From Zingiber officinale (lineage: Eukaryota > Streptophyta > Magnoliopsida > Zingiberales > Zingiberaceae), in contig NC_056002.1 of NCBI RefSeq assembly GCF_018446385.1, positions 6,435,474 through 6,499,473 of the forward strand: 64,000 bases of DNA, given 5' to 3'. Below the pieces are notes generated by a model that was not told the origin of the DNA, ran no database searches, and saw only the letters and a list, made by a program, of their open reading frames with translations. The stretch's first letter is position 1. Every line of letters starts with the position of its first letter. The position numbers and the translations under genes are program-made. Below are positions 1 to 10,380 of this stretch, piece by piece.

Positions 1-73
1 CATTCATAAACAATCGTCTTTGACAAGAAAATTAACTCGGCATGCATTAAGTTTACGAGTGATGCGTGCTTAC

Positions 74-257
74 CGAGGACGTCGCCGGCGCGGAAGCGCT
101 TCCCGCGGGTCCAGCTGGCCGTGTTGAAGGTCCAGCCGCCGCTGTCGCCGACGGTGTAGGTAGCTGCGTCGGCAGCGTGAGCAAGGAGGAGGCAGAGTAG
201 TAAGGCCAGCCCGAGGGCGGCGGTAGCTCGGTTGGCACTGCCACTTCCCTGAGCCAT
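74..257 (-). CDS. Plantacyanin (basic blue protein), copy 1, first exon only
   Basis: First exon of a secreted type-I blue copper protein; the second exon lies before the window. The start ATG is at 257 (minus) and the exon ends at 74, followed by a GT donor at 73-72, so bases 1-73 are intron. The 184-bp exon has exactly the same length and phase as in the two complete copies. It encodes the MAQGSGSAN start, a hydrophobic signal peptide ending near Ala31, then the ATYTVGDSGGW motif typical of the plantacyanin fold. Differences from the 14.5-kb copy seen directly: Asn9 for Ser9, Ala28-Ala29 for Ser-Val, Thr46 for Met46. It shares Ala-Ala and Thr46 with the 27.5-kb copy, suggesting these two are the closest pair. 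Plantacyanins are extracellular, single-copper electron-transfer-type proteins linked to cell-wall and reproductive roles. Confidence 0.9.
233..253 (-). promoter_or_regulatory. miR408-like target site in copy 1 coding start
   Basis: Coding bases 5-25 contain CAGGGAAGTGGCAGTGC. miR408 is known to target plantacyanin mRNAs at this place, where the usual codons read Gly-Arg-Gly. Here the Arg codon (AGA) is Ser (AGT), putting a U:U mismatch opposite miRNA position 11, next to the slicing bond. Mismatches at positions 1 and 2 also occur. The miR408 sequence used is from memory. Confidence 0.55.
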
Positions 258-1647
258 GCGTCTCCTAAAAATTGACTTCTACTGGAAGAGGGAAGAGACG
301 TATGCTCGACTTTGTTGGATGAAAGTGAGAAGCAAAGGGTGGATTATATAGAACGAAGGGAAGGGAATGGTCAGATAGAGGTAGTGGGGTGGGGAAGAAA
401 GGTTAATGGAGTTAGAATGGAAATTGCAGCGAGAAGTCGTTGAGGGTGTTAAATTTTACTGAGGCCCGTCGGTGGAGGATTTGTAGTAACTGCAATTGAA
501 ATCGACCAGCCACTCGCCTACCCCCACTGAGCTCACTCTCTTACCTCTCTCACGGAATTCATTACTCGGACGAGAGAGTCAGAGCAGTCTCTGTTTTCTG
601 TTCCTGCCGAGCACCAAAGTCATTGGTGCCCTTAAACTGGAATCCTACCGGCTGATCAACCGATTAAATGGGAAGGCGTTTTAGTCTGCTCTTTTGGCTT
701 TTTCCTAGCTTCTTTTGACCACGGCGCGCGCCTCTAAACAATCGAACAGCTGCCGTGAAAGCAGACTTTACGCGAAACTGTGTGGAACTCCCCTGACAAT
801 TGCACTCTGCTTTTTTGAGGTAATGGGACGGAAAGCTCGATCGATTATTCTGCTTAATTTGCGCCTGAAACAGACAGCCCCAACATCACCTTCTTCCTTT
901 TGCTATTTAATTCACACTCCATTTTCAACGCACGTGATGTGGGATGAAATCTGCATGATCTCATTCGATTGCCTAATTTCCACTCTGGCTTTCAATTTCT
1001 CACGGAGTTTCGTTAATTCTCTGATTTGTTCCTGGTCAAAACTTTCTTAATTAATTACCAATTGTCGCTGAAAGTATATTATTGGATCAATATAATTCAC
1101 GTAGTTTTATAATGGTATATTGTTCATTTGGTCGGTGCCCCTTCACCTCTTTTATTAAAGTTATCTATATGGCTAACTATGCCTCTGATATAATTGTTGG
1201 ATTATATTGTCCATTTTAGATCTAAGTTATCATAGATTTATTTTGAACTTTGCCTCATATCAATAAATATATCTTTCATTTTATAAGTCATAATTTTTTT
1301 TGCTGAAAAAAAAATTATAATTGATAAATAAATTCAATTTGCATCACACCCAGACTTTGTGGAAGGATGATGTTTTACCCTTGGGATAAAATTTACTAAG
1401 TTCAGCTTTTGTTAGTTGGATCAAAATTAAAAGGGTGGTAAAATAGAGAAGATGGATTGCGATGCATGGACACTTGAATTACATCTTAATTATTCTTATT
1501 TATGAGGATCTAGAGTGTCACCAGAAGACTGGAAAGCAATTAACTCGCTTTAAGGGAGAGGGAGTTTTCTTCCCGTAATTCAACCTTTTCCTTATTTATG
1601 TCAACTTTGCAAGTTTTTCTTTAGCATTTTAAAACTTTCTTGTTCAG
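258..1647. repeat. Upstream block of plantacyanin copy 1, shared with copies 2 and 3
   Basis: Non-coding sequence clearly alignable with the upstream regions of the other two plantacyanin genes, including the leader, the TATA region, the EcoRI-like GAATTCATTACTCGGAC stretch and the block CTGATCAACCGATTAAATGG. Homology to copy 3 continues to 1647, where a solo LTR interrupts it, and resumes at 4132. Short open frames here are not conserved between copies and are not genes. Confidence 0.8.
343..351 (-). promoter_or_regulatory. TATA box, plantacyanin copy 1
   Basis: Minus strand reads CTATATAAT about 90 bp before the start codon. The same motif at nearly the same spacing occurs before copies 2 and 3, which supports it. 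Confidence 0.7.
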
Positions 1648-4131
1648 TGTTTTTGTTTGAGATCATCGGAGAATGAGCCCCGTGAGCTATCCCGGATATT
1701 GATGAAGTCGTGGTGATTAGGAGAAAGGTGAGAAAAAGATCTTCACCAAGCACGGCAGGAAAGGCCGGATCGTGTGAAGAGTATGTGAGTAGTAAAAGAG
1801 TAATAGAGAGGATTAGAATAGAGGTAAGGAGTACGTCGGCTCATCCACTTTGGCGTTTAAGTCAATCTCCAATGGAAGAGAAATAGAGAAATATAATAAA
1901 ATGCTAAAATACGGGAAGAGATGTATGCACCTATATGTGAGGATATATGTGTGTACTTTGGCCCGCGAGGGTGAACTCCTTTTATAAGATGAAGAAGCGG
2001 AGTGTCATATTCACGACCACCATATGGAGTGGTGTGATTCTGACAAGTTGTGATCTTGATAAGGAGGGTGTCCCATTGTTGTATCAAAGGGTCACATTAT
2101 CCATATCTGGTATTGTATGTTGGTGTAAGCCCTAAGAGTCATTTAAAAGTTGATTGACTTATGACATATTATAACATATTTTATTAATAAAAGACAATGA
2201 TTATTATATTTACTTTAGATATGTGTCGGATGAATAAGTATAATAATATCCTAGGGTAGCAGCTTCTAGTCTACAACATATCAATTGGTTGAATTGATAG
2301 TAGAAGCTTGTAGATATATATAGACACTACTCTTAACTATTTCTGATCAAACATTAATATGTAAGAACAATATTAATGTGTTGAGATTAGCATATAGGTC
2401 AATTGATGATTTAATCTCACAAGTCATGGATATGAGATATTAAGTTGACACATGCGTATATATTAGAAAATATGTACTGAATTAATCCGCCATGAGATAT
2501 TTCATGGATCATTATATGAGTGTCATAGACATTCTCATAGTGACTATTGATATGAATAATCCTTAAACTTGAAGTCACTATGGTTCCCTACATAAGAAGT
2601 TTTGTACTTTGATATCGGTAAATGTCACTTGTAACAAGGTGAAATATAAAGTCAATTACTGGTATACAATAAATTATGTGGAGGGATATGAGTGATGTAG
2701 ATGAGATCAATCCCTTCCATATGACAGAAGTGATATTCGTGGCTCTCTTGATTAAGTGTGACACAAGAATGAATGACTATGCTTAAATTAGTCAATATGA
2801 GATATTGAGATTATTTGATTGAGTGTGTCTACTTAGGAATCAAGAAACACAAAGATTGATAAGAAAATGATACGATCTATGTCTCATTGATCAATCTAGA
2901 TATCAAGGATAGAAGGACCAAGTCATATAAGATAATAGACACAGAAAGATTAGGTCGAATCTAGACATTCTCGTCACTTAGGTAGCAATGATGCATTGTT
3001 AGATATCACTCATTATTTATGTATCTAAAATGGTTTTAAATACATTGTCAATATTACGAGAGACTATTGGGTTACACACAAAGAACATGTTAATTTAGAG
3101 ATAGATTTAATTTAGTTTAACTAAATTATTATGGGCCTTAAGATTATTGGGTTACTCATTGAGTTAGACTCATTAGATTGAATTGAGTCTAATCCGAGTT
3201 AGACTCAATTGAATATACTAATTAAAGAAGGAAGATCAAAAGACAATGATGATTAATTTGGATTAATCATGCATTAATAAGAGGAAAACCAAAGGACAAA
3301 AATGTATTCATTGTATGAATATAAAAGGATTTTTGTATTATATTTTATACATGAGACTATCATCTTCTTCTTACTCCTCTTCTTCTTGGCTAAAATTTCC
3401 TTAAAGAGTTACTAGTACAACCGAGGTTGTTTCTTTTCCAAGTTGTGAGTTCATGAGATGAAGGCACGAACACTTGATTACGTTGAGATCTACATTAAAA
3501 TAAAAGTTGTTGTCGGGACTTCGTGTTTGCGCAACAAAGGTAGAACTCTTAATTCAACTAGTATACGATTTTCTTCACATGAATCTTCTGGAAAGAATCT
3601 TGATAATATTCTGCTGCGCTTGTATTGTTTTAAGCATCGACATCAAAACATTGTAGAAGATCTAGTGAGATCACACTATGTCAGTTGTATCACGTGTCAT
3701 GTCAATCCACATGCTACTGAATAGTTGGATATTTGAGTCTGGAAGAGGCATCGGGTCGAAGGGGCTTAATGGAGATGAATAGGGCATTCGATTGGGAGTT
3801 GAGCCATGGAGTCAGATGGATTGACTAGAGGTGAATAGAGCAATAGATCACCATGGCTAAATCGGAGACGAGTAAAGAGTCAGATCAACGTCGATAGGGC
3901 CAAGAGGAGCGCTGGGTTGAGATCAACGAGGCCAAGCAAAATGCTGGATCGGTTGGAGAGGGAGCCATCGGTTAGTAATGAAAATGGCTAAAGGATATGA
4001 CTTATAGTTGGAGAGCTCTTTCCATCATATGGTTCAGATCATCTCATATTTGGATGGAAAATCGAGATTGCTCTACTAGATACTCACATCATTAGGATCA
4101 ATCGCCACAGCTTCATCCTATTCCCATATCA
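1648..4131 (-). mobile_element. Outer solo LTR, interrupted by a second solo LTR
   Basis: The element starts TG at 1648 and ends CA at 4131, flanked by the perfect 5-bp duplication TTCAG (1643-1647 and 4132-4136). The third plantacyanin copy shows the joined site (TTCGG followed by CAATCTAGCAAAA) near 28.76 kb. Removing the nested LTR and its duplication leaves about 946 bp. A TATA box on the minus strand (TATAAAAGG, about 1978-1988) followed by a leader suggests minus orientation. No internal domain, primer-binding site or coding region is present, so it is a solo LTR formed by LTR-LTR recombination. Superfamily not recognised. Confidence 0.8.
2118..3650 (+). mobile_element. Nested solo LTR, 1533 bp, target duplication TTGTA
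   Basis: Begins TGTTGGTGTAAGCCC and ends AAAACA, with the identical 5-bp TTGTA at 2113-2117 and 3651-3655. It splits the outer solo LTR. A plus-strand TATA (AATATAAAAG, 3318-3327) followed by a CT-rich leader indicates plus orientation. It contains no coding domain; a weak 88-residue open frame in its 3' part is not a recognised protein. Length and style suit a Copia or large unclassified LTR; this is inference. Confidence 0.85.
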
Positions 4132-4284
4132 TTCAGTAATCTAGCAAAACCAGTAATTGATTAGGTATTAAATTCGAAGAATTTTTTTCATTAGCACTAT
4201 AAAAAAAAAAACTTTGTTGCCTTTTTTCAAGAATAAAAAATATACAATGTGGGGATCTGATGGTTAAACTTAAAAAAACACAAT
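4132..4284. repeat. Continuation of plantacyanin upstream block between two solo LTRs
   Basis: Alignable with about 28,769-28,893 in copy 3 (shared CAATCTAGCAAAA, GATGTGGGGATC). It proves that the duplicated unit originally extended here. Confidence 0.75.
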
Positions 4285-5599
4285 TGATCCCATCCGGAAG
4301 ATGAGTCGGATGAAGGCGGGCCTTGGTGTATTGAAAGTGGATGGAAAGTCGCTGGAGCATTGAATCTACCTGGCCCCACTTGAGAGGATCACACGGGCGG
4401 CTGACGAATGAAGAGAACCAGGACGATGACCCTGCGACCCTGCGCACACTCGGACGATCTCACGAGTCGTTAGAGACCAGAAACCAGGGAAAAAGTTCCC
4501 AGGTCAGGCCCTCCGACGCTCAAGTTAGGTACGATTCCCCCAGAAATCACAGATAAAGGACGAAAAGTAAAGACTAGTGAGAAATGACGAGTGAGCATAC
4601 CTGCGTAAGGGACAAAACCTCCCTTTTTATACTGCAACGGAAGTTTCTGGGTCTGACAAGTGTCAGGGAATGTCGGCTGTCGGACTTTGTCTAGCGATGG
4701 ATAACAGGTGGCACCTTTTCTTAGGCTGGTGATAGAATCAAAAGGGGTAATGAGCCATGACTGTGAGAATATTTCCTGACATGCTGATTATTCTCTGAGA
4801 TTCTCTGACAAGCGGTTACGATTCCTTGGCTTGTTTGTCTTGTAGCGTCTGGACGACGAGTTTGTAGTTCGAGATTTGTACCCTGACCTGCTTCTATCTG
4901 CTGTTATCCCTGGCTAGCACTTCCTGACCTGTACGCTAGGTCTGTGTCCAGACCTGCCTGTATACCTGTTATCCTTGGCTTGTACGTTCTGACCTGTTCG
5001 CTAGGTCTATATCCTAACTCGCTTATGTTTATTATTATCCATGGCTTGTGTGTCCCGACCTGCACGCCAGGTCTATGTCTAGACCTGCTTGTATACCCGT
5101 AATCCTCGGCTTGTACGTTCCGACCTGCTCGCTAGGTCTGTGTCCCGACCTGCTTCTATCTGTTATTATCCATGGCTTGTGCGTCCCGGCCTGCACGCCA
5201 GGTCTATGTCCAGACCTGCTTGTATACCGGTAATCCTCGGCTTGTACGTTCCGACCTGCTCGCCAAGTCTATGTCCAGACCTGCCTCTGTCGACTGCTTT
5301 CCAGGGCTGGCACTTTCCAACCTGGCCCGTGGGCCCGGTCCTTAACCGCTGTCAGGGCTGGTCCTTGTCCGATTTATGATCCCCTCCTTTGACCACTACG
5401 TTAGCTGAGACTTTGACCCTGGTCACGTAAGCTTGACTTTTGACCTCCCTGCTCTATACGTCAGCTTGACTACTGAACGATCACGGAAGCTTGACTTCTG
5501 ACCTTCCTGACCTCCAGGTCAGCTTGACTTCTGACCCTCTTGTGGTATTGACTCATAACCACATCATCATACCAACCCCACAAAATATTCACCGTATCA
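4285..5599 (-). mobile_element. Gypsy solo LTR, 1315 bp, target duplication ACAAT
   Basis: In minus orientation it starts TGATACGGTGAATATT and ends CCGGATGGGATCA. ACAAT is found on both sides (4280-4284 and 5600-5604). Copy 3 has the unbroken sequence (AAACACAATGATACATAATT near 28.89 kb). A TATA box (TATAAAAAGG in minus, near 4624-4634) precedes a leader. It is homologous along most of its length to the LTR at 56.8-58.5 kb, which carries a polypurine tract, so the family is an LTR retrotransposon; the ending GGATCA resembles LTRs that precede Tat-type Gypsy primer-binding sites. Confidence 0.85.
4861..5300 (+). repeat. Minisatellite in the Gypsy solo LTR, about 65-bp units in alternating pairs
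   Basis: Repeated phrases such as GGCTTGTACGTTCCGACCTG and CCAGGTCTATGTCCAGACC recur about every 65 bp, with a stronger match every second unit (about 131 bp). The related LTR at 57.4-58.0 kb has a more uniform 63-bp version. Confidence 0.7.
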
Positions 5600-5829
5600 A
5601 CAATGATAGATAATTAGTTAATACTTTATGAATAAATAAATAATAAAATAATTATTTCTAGAAAATATATAAGAGATAAAGAATAAGTATTATTTAGTTT
5701 GTTTGTCTCAAGAATAGTCTACATGACAACTATATCCTTATATTTTATTATACGAATAATATAAAATGTATAATGATATAGTATGCAATAAAGGGCTAGT
5801 AATATAACAAGGTGAATAATCAGGGATAT
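5600..5829. other. AT-rich remainder of the duplicated flank
   Basis: The first ~60 bp align with copy 3 after the empty site (TAATTAGTTAATA, AAATAAATAATAA). The rest is AT-rich with no feature I can name. Confidence 0.5.
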
Positions 5830-6708
5830 GATAGTCAAAAGTTAATAAGAGGTGACAATTAAGACTATAAAATTCTTCAGAGATAGTGTCAACGCTCCAC
5901 AGAAGTGATTCTTGATATCAACTCTCGATCAATTTATCAGCCGATCAGGTCCTAGGACTTAATCCCCTCATTTATTCTTGGGCATCACCCTAATCAACTC
6001 TTGGTCGGCTTCTCAGCTGGTCAGGTCCTTAGGGCTTAGTCCCCTCACCTACTTATGGGCACCGTCCCAATCAACTCCTGGCTGACTTTTTAGCTGATCA
6101 GGTCTCCAGGGCTCAACCCCCTCACCTTCTACTGGTTATTACCCTAATTAACGCCCAGTCTGTTGCTTATTCGATCAGGTTCTCAGGGCTATCTTTTGGC
6201 CCTAGATGTCGCGTCATACACTCCGAGGCGACCCTAACACCGATCTGACCATAAGTCGGTGACAATACTATCTGAGAATTGTAACCACTTGTCAGAAAAT
6301 AAAGGCTATGTGTCAGGGAATATTCTGATGCTCTGCCACTTGCACAACACAAAACTTTCCTCTACCCAATGGGAGTTCTCCGAACTTCATCCACCACCCA
6401 ACATACTCTAACACCCGATATTCTCTAATCCCTCATAATTGCGAAGGTTATGAAATGCAGTATAAAAGTGGAGGTTCTCCCCGTTGGCCAAGTAAGTGCG
6501 CGCATACACATCTACATCATTTCTACAATTCACTGGGCTCTCAGTTTGACTTGAGCGTCAGAGAGCCTTCGTCGGGAATCTCTTCTATAGTTTTGGGTGC
6601 TAACGCTCTCGTGTGATTGATCTATGATGCGCACAAGTCCTCCCATCGTCAATGTTCTAGCCTTATCGCTGGCACCCCCCATTTGGCTCAGCTTTCTAAC
6701 GGGATCAA
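5830..6708 (+). mobile_element. Gypsy (Tat-like) 5' LTR, left edge uncertain
   Basis: Ends ACGGGATCA at about 6708, followed by TTTGGCGTTGTATATGGGAA, a decayed form of the TGGCGCCGTCTGTGGGAA primer-binding region seen at 21,630. A TATA box (GTATAAAAG, about 6459-6468) is followed by a leader with TTGAGCGTC, as in other LTRs of this group. Between about 5939 and 6180 are four diverged ~76-80 bp units around GATCAGGTCC and CCCCTCA. The left end could not be fixed. Confidence 0.6.
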
Positions 6709-6789
6709 ATTTGGCGTTGTATATGGGAATCTCTTCTCAATGTGTTCCGGAACGTGGAGATGTAGGAGACCGGTAAGATTAATGTCACC

Positions 6790-7708
6790 ATGACACACGA
6801 AGAATATGAACTCTTTAAGGCCGCTAAAGTGTGGCCCATGTCGAGGAGAAGAACAGGGGATTCTCACCCCTACCGAACTCTTGTGACCTCTAAGGATGGG
6901 CTCCCTGCTTCAGAGATAGGGTCTAAGAGGAAGCAACCATATGATTTTCTCTGGGCGCTTTATCAAACGCCGGGGGAAGATTGCACCAAGATCACATAAT
7001 CGCAGACTTCCTCATCCGACAATCCACCTTCAAGAGACCCCAAGAAAGGGAAGACCCTGGTCGTTCATGAAATGCTTGAACAACTCAATGTGCCCTTCTC
7101 TCAAGGCTATAAGCCCTCGACTATCGGAGAATACGAGAGTAACAATGACCCGGAGGGTCACCTCCGGAAATTCCAAAACGCCGCTGCACTAGTATAGCAA
7201 CGTCATAAAGTGTCACGTATTTTTGAACACTCTTTCGGGTTCGGTATAAAGATGGTTTGATAGACTGCTAGTGGACTCTATTACCTATTTCAGGGAATTC
7301 AAAAATGCGTTCTTGCATTATTTTGTCAGTAGCTAGAGATACTAGAAGATTAATCATAGTCTATTCAATCTCAAGCAAGGAGCCACGGAGACCCTGAGGG
7401 CATATATCAAGCGTTTTAACCAGGTGGCACTAGACATCTCATCCGCCACCTCGGAGATACTAATGAGTGTTTTCTCTCAAGGCTTGCTCGAGAGAGATTT
7501 CTTCCGAGCCCTCATTCGGAAGCCCGCGAAGGAATTTGATGATCTTCTAGGAAAAATGACCAAATATATTAATGTGAAAGAAACTCAAGCTGTCCGAAAG
7601 AAAGAAGTAAAAACTTCCACCCCAACCGATCGAGTAGAAAGGAAGCAGTCGCCACCTCATGTTCGGCCTAACAATCTCGGTCGAACTTACCGCCCACTCG
7701 GGAAGTGA
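6790..7708 (+). pseudogene. Decayed Gypsy gag
   Basis: Structural capsid-type polyprotein of a Ty3/Gypsy retrotransposon, broken by stops and frameshifts. Recognisable pieces, in order, are an N-terminal THEEYELFKAAK, then YEGNNDPEGHLRKFQNAA in another frame, then a conserved C-terminal part (from about 7424) with SATSEILMSVFSQGL, FFRALIRKPAKEFDDLL and KYINVKETQ. This order matches gag of Tat/Retand-like elements. Premature stops include a TAG right after the LRKFQNAAALV segment. It sits 80 bp after the primer-binding region and before protease and RT remnants. Non-functional. Confidence 0.75.
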
Positions 7709-8184
7709 CAACTCCGCAACGAGTTTAAGCCGTTTGAACCATGGTCAACAAATCAACACTATGGGAGACCTAGTACTGCACTTATCATCGATTTCACACC
7801 CATGACACGGGAATTACATTTAGTTTGCACAGGATGCTCGCCAAGCAACTGAATTAAGCTTGCCTCCACCTAAAATCGCACCTCAATTATTGAGGCAGCA
7901 AGACAATAACCCTGGCACCTCTAGCCAATTGGTCATTCGATCTCCTAGACGGGACAGTTGGGAGGAGTAGTTGGTTAATAAAGGGAAAGAGTAGATAGAG
8001 GACCAAGAGGAAGAGAACAGGGAAAAATGCTACAATACATGAGGTCAACATGATTTCAAAAGGTCCTACTGATGAGGATTCCACTAGGGCTAGAAAGGAC
8101 CACGAACATCGACTGAAGATCCATACAGTCGATTGTACTCCAGAATGAGCGGCAACGCCCCAAATTAACTTTGGGCCCCGTGAT

Positions 8185-9768
8185 TTGGAAGGAGTGGAGC
8201 TTTCTCATAAAGATGCTCTCATAATCAAAACAATCATTGCCAATAGACGCATAGCTAGGGTTTTTGTGGACATTGGAAGCTTTGTTAATGTGATATTCAA
8301 AAGTGCTTTTGACAGGACGAGCTTCAACTTGTGGCCACCACCTTGTACAGGTTTACAAATAATGAGGTGTCGCCAATTGACCATATCAAGTTGGTCATCT
8401 CCTTAGGCACTGAACCTCTTATGAGGACCAGGAGGACATCTTCATATTTGTAGACTCCCCCTCCTCTTATAATGTCATACTTGGGAGATCCGACCTGACC
8501 GGAGAAAAATGACCTTCTCCACTTTTCACTAAAAAATAAAGTTCCTAGTAGAAAATTAGGTCAGTGAAGTAAGAGGGGAGCAACTAACTGTCCGATGATA
8601 TTATGTGGATATGGTGAAAATCGAGGCACAGAAGGCTCAGAAGATCCAAGACGGAGGGGTGCATGCCATCCAGGAAGAGCCTTTGTCCCTAACCGAGGAA
8701 CCAATCCAACAAGAGGAAATACAGTTACACCTCGACCTACCTGAAAGCATCATAAGAGTAGCAGTCAACCTTCCACTCGAGATTAAGAAGTACCTGGTAG
8801 ATTGCTTGATGTGTAATCGGGACATATTCGCGTGGTCCCCCAAGGAGCTGACAGGAGTAGCCCCCGCAGTGGAAAAACATAAGCTCCGCCTTCTGTTGGA
8901 TGTTAGGCCAGTTAAGCAAAAGAAAAGATATTTATTTGCTAATCAGAATAAAATTATCTGAGCGAAGATAGACCCGCTCCTAAAAGCAGAACACGTCCGG
9001 AAAGTACAATTCCCTTCTTGACTTTCCAACGTTGTCCTTCCAACTCTAATAATAAGTGAAAGGTCTGCATCGACTTATACGACCTCAATAAGGCCAACCC
9101 TAAGGATTACTATCCACTTCCAAGGATCGACCAGATGGTGAATTCCACTTCAGGATGCGAGCGGATATGCATGCTAGACGCTTATCAAGGATATCATCAA
9201 ATTTCTCTTGCCCGAGACGATCAGGAAAATGTTAGTTTTATCACAGCTGATGACACTTTCTGTTATATAGTTATGTCGTTTGAATTAAGGAATGCAGGAG
9301 TCACCTATTAGCGGATAATGGACAAGATCTTTCGGAAGTAGATCGGGAGGAACGTCGAAGTCTATGTAAATGACATCCTCATAAAGTCCACCCTAGCCGC
9401 AAATCTCATTGCAGATGTGGAAGAAACTTGTGGCACTCTGCGACAATACGAGTTAAAATTGAACCCCCTAAAGTGTTTATTTGGAGCTAAAGGAGGGAAG
9501 TTTTTGGGATACCTAGTCATTGAGTGAGGGATTGAGGCCAATCTGGAAAAAGTGCAAGCACTCTGAGATATGCAAGCTCCACGAAACCTCAGGGAGGCCC
9601 AAAAGCTAGTAGGGAGAATTATGACTCTCTCAAGATTTATATCCTGATCAGTTGATCGAACCCTCCCATTCTTTAAAATACTTCATTGAGCGGCCAAGTT
9701 CTAGTGGGATGAGGAGTGCAACAAGACATTGGAGGAACTAGAACAACACTTGGAGACCTTGCTGTTAG
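8185..9768 (+). pseudogene. Decayed Gypsy protease and reverse transcriptase
   Basis: Pol remnant of the same element. The protease segment reads RVFVDIGSFVNVIF, where the catalytic Asp-Thr-Gly has become Asp-Ile-Gly. From 8605 comes the RT N-terminal region (RDIFAWSPKELTGVAP), then IDLYDLNKANPKDYYPLPRI, the MSFELRNAGVTY motif (usually MPFGLRNAGATY) and the catalytic box at 9363-9374 reading Tyr-Val-Asn-Asp in place of Tyr-Val-Asp-Asp. Several stops are single transitions from CAG or CGA codons. RT ends abruptly at about 9768, where an LTR fragment begins, so RNase H and integrase are missing. Inactive. Confidence 0.85.
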
Positions 9769-10380
9769 GGTCAAAATATGCTAGAAGGGGGGGGGGGGGG
9801 GGGGGGGAATAGCTTGTCACACTCATCGTACCTTGCTTCTTGATGATGATATATAGCGGAATGTATAAGAAACAAAAATATAACGCTAACACAAGGATTT
9901 ACTTGGTATCCACCTCAAGAAGAGGTGACTAATCCAAGGATCCACACGCGGCACACTCTCCACTAATGAAATCACTCCTTTACGGTAACTACCGAAGGCG
10001 GAGAAGCCTTATAATGCTCTCAGTACAAGAAGAAAGAAAGGGAAGCAAATACAATTGAAATCTTACAAGATTTACACTGAAAACTCTAATCCTAGCTTTT
10101 TCTTCTTGTTGTAGATCATCTCTTGACTTGGACGTGCACCAGCACTTGCCTCCAAGAACCTTCAAGAACTAGCGGTGAGAGCTCGGAGAAGTCTCTGTGT
10201 AGATCGGAGAAGAATCGGGCGAAGTAGTACTCAAGAAGACGTTCGTAACGGCTTTATCCAGCGCCAACACTCAGATCCAAATCGATTGAATGACTCTCAA
10301 TCGATTAGGGAGCTGGCTTTGGATCGATCAGTTGATCGATCCAAAACGTCTCTATAATCTCTGGATAAAGATTTCCTGTT
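9769..10380 (-). mobile_element. Copia-type (SIRE-like) LTR fragment interrupting Gypsy pol
   Basis: Plus strand starts TGTTAGGGTCAAAATATG at the break in RT; in minus orientation this is an LTR 3' end of the same layout as the solo LTR at 19.6-20.5 kb (G-rich GGGGGAATAGC, then GATCCACACGCGG and CTACCGAAGGCGGAGAAGCC). It includes the paired motif TCGATTGA/TCAATCGATT near 10,280. The right boundary is unclear and no target duplication was found. Assignment to SIRE/Maximus is inference. Confidence 0.5.
9787..9807 (+). repeat. Run of 21 guanines
   Basis: Uninterrupted G21 in the LTR fragment. Length may be inexact from sequencing or real slippage; could fold as G-quadruplex. Confidence 0.9.
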
